Assembly: GCF_039544165.1 (NCBI RefSeq)
Contig: NZ_BAABLD010000011.1
Coordinates: 62,001-126,000, forward strand
Source of the DNA: Viridibacterium curvum
GTDB taxonomy: Bacteria; Pseudomonadota; Gammaproteobacteria; Burkholderiales; Rhodocyclaceae
Length of the DNA: 64,000 nt
Direction: 5' to 3'
Shown in pieces: positions 27,281 to 36,797 of the stretch (positions within the stretch are counted from its first letter, which is position 1; every line of letters begins with the position of its first letter). The translations under genes were made by a program, and so were the position numbers. Below the pieces are notes generated by a model. That model was not told where the DNA came from. It ran no database searches and worked only from the letters and a program-made list of their open reading frames with translations.

Positions 27281-27649
27281 ATGAGCAAGACCATCCTGAT
27301 CGTTGACGATTCTTTCAGCCTGCGCCAGACCCTTGCCATCGCCCTGCGCGAGGCAGGCTACACCGTGCAGGAAGCTGTAGACGGCAAGGACGGCCTCGCC
27401 AAACTCGACGGCACCAAATACAACCTCATCATCTCCGACGTGAACATGCCGAACATGGACGGCATCAGCTTCGTCAAGGCGGCCAAGCAGCTGCCGAACT
27501 ACAAGTTCACCCCGGTGATCATGCTCACCACCGAGAGTGACCCCGCCAAGATGCAGGCCGGCAAGGACGCCGGTGTCCGCGCCTGGGTGCTCAAGCCTTT
27601 CCAGCCGCCCGCACTGCTCGATGCCGTCTCCAAACTGGTCATGAACTGA
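27281..27649 (+). CDS. CheY-like response regulator
   Basis: A 122-residue single receiver domain: acidic pair in ILIVDDSF, phospho-acceptor Asp in IISDVNMPNMDG, Thr in MLTTESD, Lys in VLKPFQ. With no output domain it should act like CheY. It may be the target of the CheA encoded two genes downstream; no cheZ is present in the cluster. Confidence 0.9.
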   Translation: MSKTILIVDDSFSLRQTLAIALREAGYTVQEAVDGKDGLAKLDGTKYNLIISDVNMPNMDGISFVKAAKQLPNYKFTPVIMLTTESDPAKMQAGKDAGVRAWVLKPFQPPALLDAVSKLVMN

Positions 27650-27661
27650 GCGGAGGGCAAC

Positions 27662-27979
27662 ATGAGCGACTTCACACTCCGCCAGGACGGCAAGGGCCGC
27701 GTCGCCGCAATCGGCGACATGACGATCTTCCATGCGCACCAGATGAAGGAGGCGCTCATGACCGAGCTGGGTGCCAACGAACGACTCGAAGTCGACCTCT
27801 CGGAAGTCAGCGACATCGACACCGCCGGCCTGCAGCAACTGCTGCTGCTGCACAAGGAGGCGGCCCACGGCAACAAGCCCTTGCGCTTCCAGGGCCACAG
27901 CCCTGCCGTGCAACAGGCCGTGCAAATGCTCAAGCTCGAAGCCCTGCTGGGCCCCACCGTTTCAGTCGTCTGGAGCTGA
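27662..27979 (+). CDS. STAS domain protein
   Basis: A 105-residue STAS domain (anti-anti-sigma fold). The usual phosphorylated Ser in the D-S-S/T-G loop is replaced by Thr: VSDIDTAGLQQLLLL. STAS proteins of this kind occur inside some chemosensory clusters, where their role is poorly known. It lies between the CheY and CheA genes, 2 bases before cheA. Confidence 0.85.
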   Translation: MSDFTLRQDGKGRVAAIGDMTIFHAHQMKEALMTELGANERLEVDLSEVSDIDTAGLQQLLLLHKEAAHGNKPLRFQGHSPAVQQAVQMLKLEALLGPTVSVVWS

Positions 27980-27981
27980 CA

Positions 27982-30126
27982 ATGGATCTCTCTGCCGCCC
28001 GTGGTGCCCTGGTACAGGAAGCCCGCGAACTCCTCACCGCGATGGAAGCCGCCCTGCTCGAAATCGAAGCCCAGGGGCAGGACAGCGAGCGGGTCAATGC
28101 CATCTTCCGCGCTGCGCACACCATCAAAGGCTCTGCAGGCCTCTTCGGACTGGACCTCATCGTCAGCTTCACCCACGTCATGGAAAGCGTGCTGGATAAA
28201 GTGCGCGCCGACGAACTCGCACTCGATGAAGCACTCGTCTCCGTCATGCTGCGCTGTGGTGACTACCTGGGCCAGCTGATCGATGGCATCGAGCACAACG
28301 AAGACCTGGCCGACCCCGACCCCTCCACCCGCTCACACCTGCTGGATACGCTGAACGCCCTGCTCGGAGTCCCCAACAGCGCCCTCGCAGCGGCGATCAG
28401 CAACAGCGAAGAGCCGATTCATCGCGAGGACCCCGCAACCGGCGGTAGCGAGCAATGGCACCTGTCACTGCGCTTTGCACCAAGTGTGCTCACGCACGGC
28501 CTTGATCCAATGTCGTTCATCAACTATCTCTCCGGACTCGGCGAGATGACCAGCGTCTATGTCCTCACCGACGGTCTGCCCGACCCCGAGCACATGGACC
28601 CCGAGCAGTGTTATCTGGGCTTCGAAATTGATCTGAAGACCGACGCTGACAAGAAACAACTGGAGAGCGTTTTCGACTTCGTCCGCGAAGACAGCCAGAT
28701 CCGCATCCTCCCGCCCAGCACCAAGGTGCAGGAGTACATCGACCTCATCGGCAGCCTGCCCGAGTCACCACAGAAACTTGGCGAGATTCTCGTCGCCGGC
28801 GGCTGTCTCACCCAGAAAGAACTGGACGAAGCACTCTCCATCCAGGCCGCCAACAAAAGCGTCGGTGCCGAGGCCGCAAAACTGGGCGAAGTGCTGATCC
28901 AGGAAAACATGGTGCAGCCCACCGTTGTGGCGGCTGCCCTCACCAAGCAAAAGCGGAATGAGGAGCGACGCAGCCAGGAACAGCGCGTCATCAAGATCGA
29001 GGCCGGCAAGCTCGATCAGCTCATCACCCTGGTCGGCGAACTTGTCATCGCAAGCGCCGGAGCCGGCATCACCGCCAACAAGCTGCGCCAGAGTGCAATG
29101 ATCGAGGCCGTCAACGAAGTGAGTGGCCTCGTCGAGCAGATCCGCGACTGCGCGCTCGACCTGCGCATGATCCCGATTGGCGAAGTCTTCCAGCGCTTTC
29201 CTCGCGTCGTACGTGATGTCTCGCAAGAGCTGGGCAAACGCATCAACCTTGTCATCACAGGCGCGGATACCGAGCTCGACAAATCCATGGTCGAGAAACT
29301 TGGCGACCCGCTGCTGCACATCGTCCGCAACGCCATCGACCACGGTATCGAATCGGTGGAGCGGCGCGAAGCTGCCGGCAAGTCAGCCGAAGGGCAGATC
29401 AAGCTGCACGCCTTTCACGAATCGGGCTGCGTCGTCATCGAAGTCAGCGACGACGGCGGGGGTCTCAACACCGAGCGCATTCGCGCCAAGGCCGTCGAAC
29501 GCGGCATGATCAGCGCAGACGCAGTCATGAGTGACAGCGAGATCCATCAGCTCATCTTCGCCGCCGGTTTCTCGACCGCCGAGCAAGTGACCAACCTCTC
29601 CGGCCGCGGCGTCGGCATGGATGTCGTCAAGCGCAGCATCGAGCAGCTACGCGGCGAAATCGAGATCAACAGCGTCCAGGGTCAGGGCTGCTGCCTGCGC
29701 ATACGCCTGCCTCTCACGCTGGCCATCATCGATGGCTTCCAGGTTGGTGTCGGCCCGAGCACCTTTGTCATCCCGCTCGACATGATCGACGAGTGCATCG
29801 AGTTTTCTTCCGTCGAAGGTCACGACTACACCGACCTGCGCGGACAGGTGCTGCCCTTCATACGACTGCGCGAGTACTTCGAACTCCCCGCAGTCGCCAC
29901 CAAGCGCGAGAACATCGTCGTCGTCAAACACGGCAGCCGCAAGTTCGGCCTCGTCGTCGACCGTCTGATGGGTGAGGCCCAGACGGTCATACGCCCGCTT
30001 TCCAAAATGTTCAGCCACGTCAAGGGAATCAGCGGGTCCAGCATTCTGGGCAGCGGTGAGGTCGCACTCATCCTGGACATCACATCAATGACGCACGAGC
30101 TGCGCAGCACAACATCTCAAGCTTGA
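27982..30126 (+). CDS. cheA: chemotaxis histidine kinase CheA with MshEN-like repeats
   Basis: A 714-residue CheA. HPt domain at 1-130 with phospho-His46 in AAHTIKGSAG; dimerisation helices near 340-400; kinase domain with HIVRNAIDHGIE (N box) and VSDDGGGLN (G box); C-terminal CheW-like domain (GFQVGVGPSTFVIPLDMI onward). Residues 265-288 and 300-323 are two copies of a 24-residue motif (KLGEILVAGG...ALSIQ; KLGEVLIQEN...ALTKQ) that fits the MshEN cyclic-di-GMP-binding pattern and takes the place of the usual P2 region. The kinase core looks active. Confidence 0.93.
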   Translation: MDLSAARGALVQEARELLTAMEAALLEIEAQGQDSERVNAIFRAAHTIKGSAGLFGLDLIVSFTHVMESVLDKVRADELALDEALVSVMLRCGDYLGQLIDGIEHNEDLADPDPSTRSHLLDTLNALLGVPNSALAAAISNSEEPIHREDPATGGSEQWHLSLRFAPSVLTHGLDPMSFINYLSGLGEMTSVYVLTDGLPDPEHMDPEQCYLGFEIDLKTDADKKQLESVFDFVREDSQIRILPPSTKVQEYIDLIGSLPESPQKLGEILVAGGCLTQKELDEALSIQAANKSVGAEAAKLGEVLIQENMVQPTVVAAALTKQKRNEERRSQEQRVIKIEAGKLDQLITLVGELVIASAGAGITANKLRQSAMIEAVNEVSGLVEQIRDCALDLRMIPIGEVFQRFPRVVRDVSQELGKRINLVITGADTELDKSMVEKLGDPLLHIVRNAIDHGIESVERREAAGKSAEGQIKLHAFHESGCVVIEVSDDGGGLNTERIRAKAVERGMISADAVMSDSEIHQLIFAAGFSTAEQVTNLSGRGVGMDVVKRSIEQLRGEIEINSVQGQGCCLRIRLPLTLAIIDGFQVGVGPSTFVIPLDMIDECIEFSSVEGHDYTDLRGQVLPFIRLREYFELPAVATKRENIVVVKHGSRKFGLVVDRLMGEAQTVIRPLSKMFSHVKGISGSSILGSGEVALILDITSMTHELRSTTSQA

Positions 30127-30161
30127 AGCAGCCCGACTCAATACGCAAAAAGGAGTTACTC

Positions 30162-31805
30162 ATGTTTACAGAAATGAAAGTTGGCACGCGCCTCTACCTC
30201 GGATTCGGAGTCGTACTGCTGCTTCTGATCACCCTGGGCATCACCTGCATACTGAAGCTCGCCGGGCTCAACGCTGTGATGACAGAACTTGTCGATGACA
30301 GAGCGGTGAAAGTGCACCTAGCTACGGACATGACCAAGAGAACCATCGACAACGGCCGTCAGATTCGCGCAATGATCATGAGCACAAATTCGGCCGAGAT
30401 TGCACGCCGCAAAGCGCTGATGGAAGAGAACCGCAAGAAGAACAGCGAGGATATGGAACGCCTCGACAAAATGATCAGCACCGAAAAGGGACGCGCCTTA
30501 TTCAAGAACGTGACAGACAAACGCGCCACGCTAAGCAAAGAGTATGACGCGATGTACGCGTTGGCCGAGGCATCAACCAACGCCGCAGGCATCGCAAAGG
30601 CGCAGCAACATCTCGAAGACAAATTCAGTCCAGCCAACCTGGCCTTCGAAGCTGCACTGAATGAAATGGTGCAGTTTCAGACAGAGCTGATGGAAAAATC
30701 CAAGCGAGACGCTGCTGAAGACTACACAAACACCCGATTGATCGTTATCGCTTTGCTCTCCATCGCGACGCTTCTAGGCGCTGCAATGGCCTTCCTGATC
30801 ACCCGCAATCTACTCAAGATACTGGGCGGAGAACCTGCCTATGCCAAGGAGATTCTGGGCAAGGTCGCAGCAGGCGACCTGAGCGTCGATGTTGCAGTCA
30901 AAAATGGTGACCAGAGCAGCATGCTGTTTGCTGTACGTAACATGGTGATGAAGCTTTCACAGGTTGTCGAAGATGTGAATGGCAATGCAGAGTCCCTTGC
31001 CAGCGCATCCGAGCAAGTGAATTCGACCGCGCAGTCACTCTCGCAAGCGGCGAGCGAACAGGCTGCCGGCGTCGAGGAGACCAGCGCTTCGCTCGAACAG
31101 ATGACGGCGTCGATTGCGCAGAACACCGAGAATGCCAAGGTTACCGATGGCATTGCAGGTCGCTCCTCGGGTCAGGCCGCCGAGGGTGGCGAGGCCGTCA
31201 AGGCCACGGTGGCCGCCATGAAACAGATCGCGCAGAAGATCGGCATCATTGACGACATCGCCTACCAGACCAACCTTCTGGCCCTGAATGCCGCCATCGA
31301 AGCAGCCCGTGCGGGCGAGCACGGCAAAGGCTTTGCCGTGGTCGCGGCCGAGGTCCGCAAGCTGGCCGAACGCAGCCAGATCGCCGCACAGGAGATCGGC
31401 ACCGTAGCCAGCAGCAGCGTAGACCTGGCCGAACGCGCAGGGGGATTGCTGGACGAGATGGTCCCCAACATCAAACGCACATCTGACCTGGTACAGGAGA
31501 TCACGGCAGCATCCGAGGAGCAAAGCTCGGGCGTAGCCCAGATCAACGCGGCTGTCATGCAGCTGAGCCAGACCACGCAACAGAATGCATCGGGCGCCGA
31601 AGAACTCGCCGCCACCGCCGAAGAGATGAGTGGTCAGGCCGAACAGCTGCAGCAGCTGATGTCGTTCTTCAAACTGGATGGCGGCAGCCGGCGCGGTGGC
31701 AACCGATCTCGCAAGCCCGGCACCAGATCAGGCAAGGCCGCAGACATCGCGCAACACAGCGGTGCCAATGAGGAAGTGGCCGAGAACGATTTCGCGCGCT
31801 TTTGA
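30162..31805 (+). CDS. methyl-accepting chemotaxis protein, four-helix-bundle sensor
   Basis: A 547-residue transmembrane receptor: N-terminal helix 11-30, periplasmic helical sensor of about 155 residues resembling 4HB_MCP (residues ~35-190), second helix ~198-218, HAMP, then the signalling hairpin with DIAYQTNLLALNAAIEAARAG. The C-terminus has a basic linker and ends in ENDFARF, which fits the CheR/CheB-tethering pentapeptide pattern x-[HFYW]-x2-[HFYW]. I start at 30162 (AAGGAG upstream). The signalling half is nearly the same as in the next gene, so the pair is a tandem duplication with different sensors. Confidence 0.92.
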   Translation: MFTEMKVGTRLYLGFGVVLLLLITLGITCILKLAGLNAVMTELVDDRAVKVHLATDMTKRTIDNGRQIRAMIMSTNSAEIARRKALMEENRKKNSEDMERLDKMISTEKGRALFKNVTDKRATLSKEYDAMYALAEASTNAAGIAKAQQHLEDKFSPANLAFEAALNEMVQFQTELMEKSKRDAAEDYTNTRLIVIALLSIATLLGAAMAFLITRNLLKILGGEPAYAKEILGKVAAGDLSVDVAVKNGDQSSMLFAVRNMVMKLSQVVEDVNGNAESLASASEQVNSTAQSLSQAASEQAAGVEETSASLEQMTASIAQNTENAKVTDGIAGRSSGQAAEGGEAVKATVAAMKQIAQKIGIIDDIAYQTNLLALNAAIEAARAGEHGKGFAVVAAEVRKLAERSQIAAQEIGTVASSSVDLAERAGGLLDEMVPNIKRTSDLVQEITAASEEQSSGVAQINAAVMQLSQTTQQNASGAEELAATAEEMSGQAEQLQQLMSFFKLDGGSRRGGNRSRKPGTRSGKAADIAQHSGANEEVAENDFARF

Positions 31806-31865
31806 CGCTGACACATCGCACTACCGGCAGTGGTAATACATGCCCCCCTCCAAGGAGTAAGCATC

Positions 31866-33797
31866 ATGAAATGGTTTCTCAATCTCAAACTGGCGCAGAA
31901 GCTGATCACGACTTTCCTCGTGTGCTCGGTGCTGACGGCCATCGTGGGCGGGCTCAGTCTGTATCGCCTCAACCAGCTCGGCAAAACGATTCACGACATC
32001 TACTTCAACAACGTCCTGCCAGCACAGTCCATCTCCGAAGCGGCGGCGCGACTCACCGCACACTCGCGCGCGTATGTGCGGCTGCCCGCAATGAAAGATC
32101 CCGAAGTCATCAAGGACACGGTAAAACGCGCAGCGAGTCACATGGAGAAGTTCTACGCCGCGTTCAAGGAATACCGCGAGACCTCGCTGGCACCAGAAGA
32201 GGCCAAGCTGGTGGAAGAGATCGACAAGCTGATCCCGGTATACCTCCAACAATCCGACAAGGTCGCTCAGCTGGCACTCGACAAGAAGTTCGATCAGGCC
32301 GCCGAATTCAGCAATGGCGATGCACGCAAGACCATCAACCAGCTTGAAGCTGCGATGGCCAAACTCATCCAGACGCAATCTGAACAGGCCAGCACTTCGA
32401 ACAAGGAAGCGGAGAGTGGACTCGCCACGACACGCATCGTCATGGTGACGGTGCTTCTGACGTCGATTGCAATCGCCGTTGCCTTGGGCTTGATGGTCAC
32501 GCGCATCATCTCGCGCCAGATTGGCGGAGAGCCGGAAGATGCAGCGCGTACCTTGCACAGCATTGCCAACGGCGATCTCGGCACAGACATCCCGCTACGC
32601 CCGGGTGATGCACAGAGCATGCTGTACGCCGTCAAGCAGATGCAGGACCGTCTGCAGCGCGTTATCGAAGGCCAACGTATGCTCGTCACGGCGGCCAACG
32701 CGGGCGACTTCAGCACACGCGTCCCGCTCGAAGGGCTGCAGGGATTCCAGCACGAAATGGGCGAAGGCCTCAACAATCTGGCCGAAACAACCGGTCAGAG
32801 CATTGCCGACGTCGTGCGCGTGATGGGCGCCCTGTCCAATGGTGACCTCACACAGAGCATCGATGCCGAATACGAAGGGGCATTCGGCGAGATGCGCGAG
32901 TACGTGAACAACACCATCGCCAAGCTTGCCGAAGTGGTCGCCGAAGTGAACACCAGCGCCGAAGCGCTGGCCAGCGCCTCTGAACAGGTGAACGCAACGG
33001 CACAGAACCTGTCGCAAGCCGCCAGCGAACAGGCCGCCGGCGCTGAAGAGACCAGTTCGGCCATCGAAGAAATGACCTCCTCGATTGCTCAGAACACCGA
33101 GAACGCCAAGATCACCGACGGAATGGCCACCAAGTCGTCCGAGGAAGCGGCAGAGGGCGGTGAAGCGGTGAAGGCAACGGTGGTTGCGATGAAACAGATT
33201 GCGCAGAAGATCGGCATCATCGACGACATCGCCTACCAGACCAACCTGCTGGCGCTGAATGCTGCCATTGAAGCCGCTCGCGCCGGTGAGCACGGCAAGG
33301 GCTTCGCCGTTGTGGCCGCCGAGGTGCGCAAGCTTGCCGAGCGCAGTCAGGTGGCTGCGCAGGAAATCAGCACGGTCGCCGAGAGCAGCGTCGAGCTGGC
33401 CGAACGTGCCGGCACCCTGCTCGACCAGATCGTGCCGAACATCCGCAAGACCTCCGACCTGGTGCAGGAGATCACTGCAGCATCCGAGGAACAGTCGACA
33501 GGTGTCAGCCAGATCAATACGGCAGTGAGTCAGTTGAGCCAGACGACGCAGCAGAACGCCGCGAGCTCCGAAGAGCTTGCCGCCACCGCTGAAGAAATGA
33601 GCGGCCATGCCGAGGGACTGCAAAGGGCAATTGGCTTCTTCACCACCGCAGAACAGGCACCACGCCCGTCAGCCCGCGCGGAACGACGCAAACCCGGTAG
33701 TGCTAAGACAACTGCGCCCACAGCCAGGGCGCGCAAACCGCAGCCGGTCGAAGACGACCTCGCGCTGGACGATCACCCCGCCTTCACACGCTTCTGA
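31866..33797 (+). CDS. methyl-accepting chemotaxis protein, tandem paralogue with two HAMP-like regions
   Basis: A 643-residue receptor: helix 10-30, periplasmic helical sensor to about 185, second helix ~195-215, then a HAMP and a second HAMP-like repeat (FSTRVPLEGLQGFQHEMGEGLNNL and GDLTQSIDAEYEGAFGEMREYVN), followed by the signalling hairpin. It ends in DHPAFTRF, again a possible CheR-tethering pentapeptide. CAAGGAG precedes the ATG at 31866. Confidence 0.92.
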   Translation: MKWFLNLKLAQKLITTFLVCSVLTAIVGGLSLYRLNQLGKTIHDIYFNNVLPAQSISEAAARLTAHSRAYVRLPAMKDPEVIKDTVKRAASHMEKFYAAFKEYRETSLAPEEAKLVEEIDKLIPVYLQQSDKVAQLALDKKFDQAAEFSNGDARKTINQLEAAMAKLIQTQSEQASTSNKEAESGLATTRIVMVTVLLTSIAIAVALGLMVTRIISRQIGGEPEDAARTLHSIANGDLGTDIPLRPGDAQSMLYAVKQMQDRLQRVIEGQRMLVTAANAGDFSTRVPLEGLQGFQHEMGEGLNNLAETTGQSIADVVRVMGALSNGDLTQSIDAEYEGAFGEMREYVNNTIAKLAEVVAEVNTSAEALASASEQVNATAQNLSQAASEQAAGAEETSSAIEEMTSSIAQNTENAKITDGMATKSSEEAAEGGEAVKATVVAMKQIAQKIGIIDDIAYQTNLLALNAAIEAARAGEHGKGFAVVAAEVRKLAERSQVAAQEISTVAESSVELAERAGTLLDQIVPNIRKTSDLVQEITAASEEQSTGVSQINTAVSQLSQTTQQNAASSEELAATAEEMSGHAEGLQRAIGFFTTAEQAPRPSARAERRKPGSAKTTAPTARARKPQPVEDDLALDDHPAFTRF

Positions 33798-33818
33798 TTC
33801 ACGATTGAAGAGGACGCC

Positions 33819-34373
33819 ATGAGCAAACTCGTTACCACAAGCTCCGCCACTGGCCTGCCAGCCAGCGCCGGTGTGCCGACCGAACCCCTGCAATGCCTCA
33901 CCTTCCAGCTGGGCAGTGAAGTATTCGGCCTGGGAATCCTGAGCATCAAGGAGATCATCGAGTACCCGAGCATCACGCAGGTACCGATGATGCCGAGCTT
34001 CGTGCGCGGCGTGATCAACCTGCGCGGCGCCGTGGTGCCGGTCGTCGACATGCAGTCGCGCTTCGGCAGAGCGCCTTCCGAGGTCACCAAGCGCAGCTGC
34101 ATCGTGATCGTCGAAGTCAATGATGCGCAGCAGGACGAGCACCAGACCATCGGCGTCGTGGTCGACACCGTCAACGAGGTCATCGACATCGCCCCCGGAG
34201 ACATCGAGCCACCGCCCGCGTTTGGGGCCAATGTTCAGTCTGAATTCATCCGTGGCATGGCCAAGGTCGGCGGCAGGTTCATCATCCTGCTGGATGCGGA
34301 TCGGGCGCTGAATGCCGCCGAGATCACTGCCATCAGCCAGGCCACCGGCCAGAGCGCCACCGTCACACATTGA
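33819..34373 (+). CDS. cheW: chemotaxis coupling protein CheW
   Basis: A 184-residue CheW: LTFQLGSEVFGLGILSIKEII, the MPSFVRGVINLRGAVVPVVDM block and GVVVDTVNEVIDI are typical. It links receptors to CheA. It has a ~25-residue Ser/Ala-rich N-terminal extension. The GGAGT-like site of cheR lies just past its stop. Confidence 0.93.
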   Translation: MSKLVTTSSATGLPASAGVPTEPLQCLTFQLGSEVFGLGILSIKEIIEYPSITQVPMMPSFVRGVINLRGAVVPVVDMQSRFGRAPSEVTKRSCIVIVEVNDAQQDEHQTIGVVVDTVNEVIDIAPGDIEPPPAFGANVQSEFIRGMAKVGGRFIILLDADRALNAAEITAISQATGQSATVTH

Positions 34374-34395
34374 TGCAGCCCGTCGGGAGTTTGTC

Positions 34396-35193
34396 GTGAT
34401 CGGGATCTCGGATGGCGAGTTCCGCCTGTTCCAGCAGTTCATCCTCAATGCAGCCGGCATCACGCTGAGCGACGCCAAAAAGGCGCTGGTCTGCGGCCGG
34501 CTGGAGAAGCGGCTGCACGCCCACTCGCTGAACAGTTATCGAGACTACCTGTCACTGATCACCAGCGCCTCGCACAAGGCGGAGCAGCAGATCGCGATTG
34601 ATCTGCTGACCACCAACGAAACCTACTTCTTCCGCGAACCCAAGCATTTCAACCTGCTCGCCAGGTGCGCATCGGAGTGCCCTGCGAGTCGGTTGTTCCG
34701 CGTCTGGAGCGCTGCAAGTTCCAGCGGCGAAGAGGCCTACAGCATGGCGATGACGCTGGCCGATTGCCGCCCGCACGGCGAGTGGGAGATTTTTGGCTCA
34801 GACATCAGCACCAGGGTGCTGGAGAAAGCCCGGCGCGGTCACTACCCGATGGAGCGCGCGAAGAACATATCACCGGATTTTCTGAAGCGATTCTGCCTCA
34901 AGGGCACGGGCCCGCAGGCAGGCACGCTACTGGTCACGCGCGAGCTGCGTGAGCGGGTGCGCTTCGGGCAGATCAATCTGAACGAAGCCCTGCCGAACAT
35001 TGGCGAGTTCGATGTGATCTTCCTGCGCAACGTAATGATCTATTTCAGCAACGACACGAAGCGGCAGATCGTCTCGCGCATCGTGGGCTGTCTGCGCCGT
35101 GGCGGCTATCTGTGCATCGGTCATTCGGAAAGCCTCAACGGCATCTGCGACACCCTGCAGGCGACCGCACCGTCCATTTATCGCAAGCCGTAA
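34396..35193 (+). CDS. cheR: chemotaxis methyltransferase CheR
   Basis: A 265-residue CheR that methylates receptor glutamates with SAM. Seen: LLTTNETYFFREPKHF, the SAM loop RVWSAASSSGEEAYSMAM (Ala where Gly is usual), IFGSDISTRVLEKARRG, and DVIFLRNVMIYFSNDTKRQI. I use the GTG at 34396 with GGGAG upstream; the longer open frame overlaps cheW and has no start signal. A compact N-terminal domain is present. Confidence 0.93.
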   Translation: MIGISDGEFRLFQQFILNAAGITLSDAKKALVCGRLEKRLHAHSLNSYRDYLSLITSASHKAEQQIAIDLLTTNETYFFREPKHFNLLARCASECPASRLFRVWSAASSSGEEAYSMAMTLADCRPHGEWEIFGSDISTRVLEKARRGHYPMERAKNISPDFLKRFCLKGTGPQAGTLLVTRELRERVRFGQINLNEALPNIGEFDVIFLRNVMIYFSNDTKRQIVSRIVGCLRRGGYLCIGHSESLNGICDTLQATAPSIYRKP

Positions 35194-35197
35194 CGCC

Positions 35198-35725
35198 ATG
35201 AGCGCCAACTCAGCAAGCGGAATGCACAAGACCTTCCTCCAGCCCGGCGAGTACTTCGTGGGTCACCGGCCCCATCGCGTCAGCACCCTGCTCGGCTCCT
35301 GCGTCTCCATCGTGATCTGGCATCCGCGCACGCGCGCTGGTGCCATGTCGCACTGCCTTTTGCCCACGCGTGGCAAGCGGCGCGAAGAGGATGATGTGCC
35401 CGACGCACGCTACGCTGACGAGGCCATATGGTTGATGCTGCGCGATCTGCGCCAGTACGGCGTCAGTCCCGAGCAATGCGAAGCCAAGATATTCGGCGGC
35501 GGGAACATGTTTCCAGGAGTATCCGTCCGCGAGGCCTGCAACATCGGTCGTCGCAATGGAGAAGCCGCGCAGCAACTGCTTGCCAGACACGAGTTGCGCA
35601 TCGTGTCGTCCAGCCTGTACGGGCCGGGCTATCGACGCATCGTGTTTGACCTGGCGACAGGCCATGTCTGGTCGCGACAGACCTCAGTCGTGCCTCCTCA
35701 ACACCTGACCGGAAACTCACCATGA
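35198..35725 (+). CDS. cheD: chemoreceptor glutamine deamidase CheD
   Basis: A 175-residue CheD. The catalytic Cys is in TLLGSCVSIVIW and the His in AMSHCLLP; KIFGGGNMF is also conserved. It deamidates receptor glutamines. ATG at 35198 lies 4 bases after the cheR stop; the last bases overlap cheB (ATGA). Confidence 0.93.
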   Translation: MSANSASGMHKTFLQPGEYFVGHRPHRVSTLLGSCVSIVIWHPRTRAGAMSHCLLPTRGKRREEDDVPDARYADEAIWLMLRDLRQYGVSPEQCEAKIFGGGNMFPGVSVREACNIGRRNGEAAQQLLARHELRIVSSSLYGPGYRRIVFDLATGHVWSRQTSVVPPQHLTGNSP

Positions 35726-36792
35726 GCGCCATCAAGGTCCTGATCGTCGACGACTCTGCCGTGGTGCGCCAGGTGGTCACCGGCATCCTGAAAGAGGCTC
35801 CGGGTATCGAGGTCCTGGCTTCGGTCGCCGACCCCCTGCTGGCCATGGAACGCATGAAGCAACAATGGCCCGACGTGATCCTGCTCGATGTCGAGATGCC
35901 GCGCATGGATGGCATCACCTTCCTGCGCAAGATCATGACCGAGCGCCCTACTCCCGTGATCATCTGCTCGACCCTGACCGAGAAAGGTGCGCAGACAACG
36001 CTGGAAGCGATGTCGGCCGGCGCCGTGACCATCATTGCCAAGCCCAAGCTGGGTCTCAAACAGTTCCTCAGCGAAGCGGCTACCGAACTGATCACCGCCA
36101 TCAAGGAAGCAGCGGGTGCGCGGGTCAGGCGTCTCGCCGCAGCGCGCTCAGAGCCGTTGCAGGTACAGCCCAAGCTGACGGCAGACGCCATCCTGCCCGC
36201 TGGCGGCAAGGCGATGACACAGACCACCGAACGCGTGGTGGCCATCGGCACATCGACGGGAGGCACCCAGGCACTTGAAGCCGTGCTCACCGCGCTGCCT
36301 GCCAACTCGCCCGGCATCGTCATCGTGCAGCACATGCCCGAGAAGTTCACCGCTGCATTCGCGCAACGCCTCGACTCGCTCTGCCAGATCACGGTCAGGG
36401 AAGCGCAGAACAATGACCGGGTGCTGCCCGGTCGCGCCCTCATTGCGCCAGGGGGGCGGCACATGGTCGTCAAGCGCAGCGGCGCGCAGTACTACGTCGA
36501 GGTCGTGGATGGCCCGCTGGTATCGCGTCACCGACCTTCAGTGGATGTGCTGTTTCGCAGCACAGCCAAAGCAGCGGGCAAGAATGCGCTCGGCATCATC
36601 ATGACCGGCATGGGTGACGATGGTGCGCGAGGCTTGAAGGAGATGCACGAGACAGGAGCCCGTACGGTAGCGCAGGACGAACAGAGCTGCGTCGTGTTCG
36701 GCATGCCAAAAGAAGCCATCAAGCTTGGCGGCGTGGACGAGCAGGCTTCGCTCGATGCGATCCCCGCCCTTATCCTGCGCTATGGACGCTGA
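35722..36792 (+). CDS. cheB: chemotaxis methylesterase CheB
   Basis: A 356-residue CheB: receiver domain with Asp in ILLDVEMPRMDG, a linker, and the methylesterase domain with Ser in AIGTSTGGTQAL, His in VQHMPEKFTAAF and Asp in MTGMGDDGARG. It removes methyl groups from receptors and is activated by CheA phosphorylation. Confidence 0.94.
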   Translation: MSAIKVLIVDDSAVVRQVVTGILKEAPGIEVLASVADPLLAMERMKQQWPDVILLDVEMPRMDGITFLRKIMTERPTPVIICSTLTEKGAQTTLEAMSAGAVTIIAKPKLGLKQFLSEAATELITAIKEAAGARVRRLAAARSEPLQVQPKLTADAILPAGGKAMTQTTERVVAIGTSTGGTQALEAVLTALPANSPGIVIVQHMPEKFTAAFAQRLDSLCQITVREAQNNDRVLPGRALIAPGGRHMVVKRSGAQYYVEVVDGPLVSRHRPSVDVLFRSTAKAAGKNALGIIMTGMGDDGARGLKEMHETGARTVAQDEQSCVVFGMPKEAIKLGGVDEQASLDAIPALILRYGR

Positions 36793-36797
36793 CTGAC

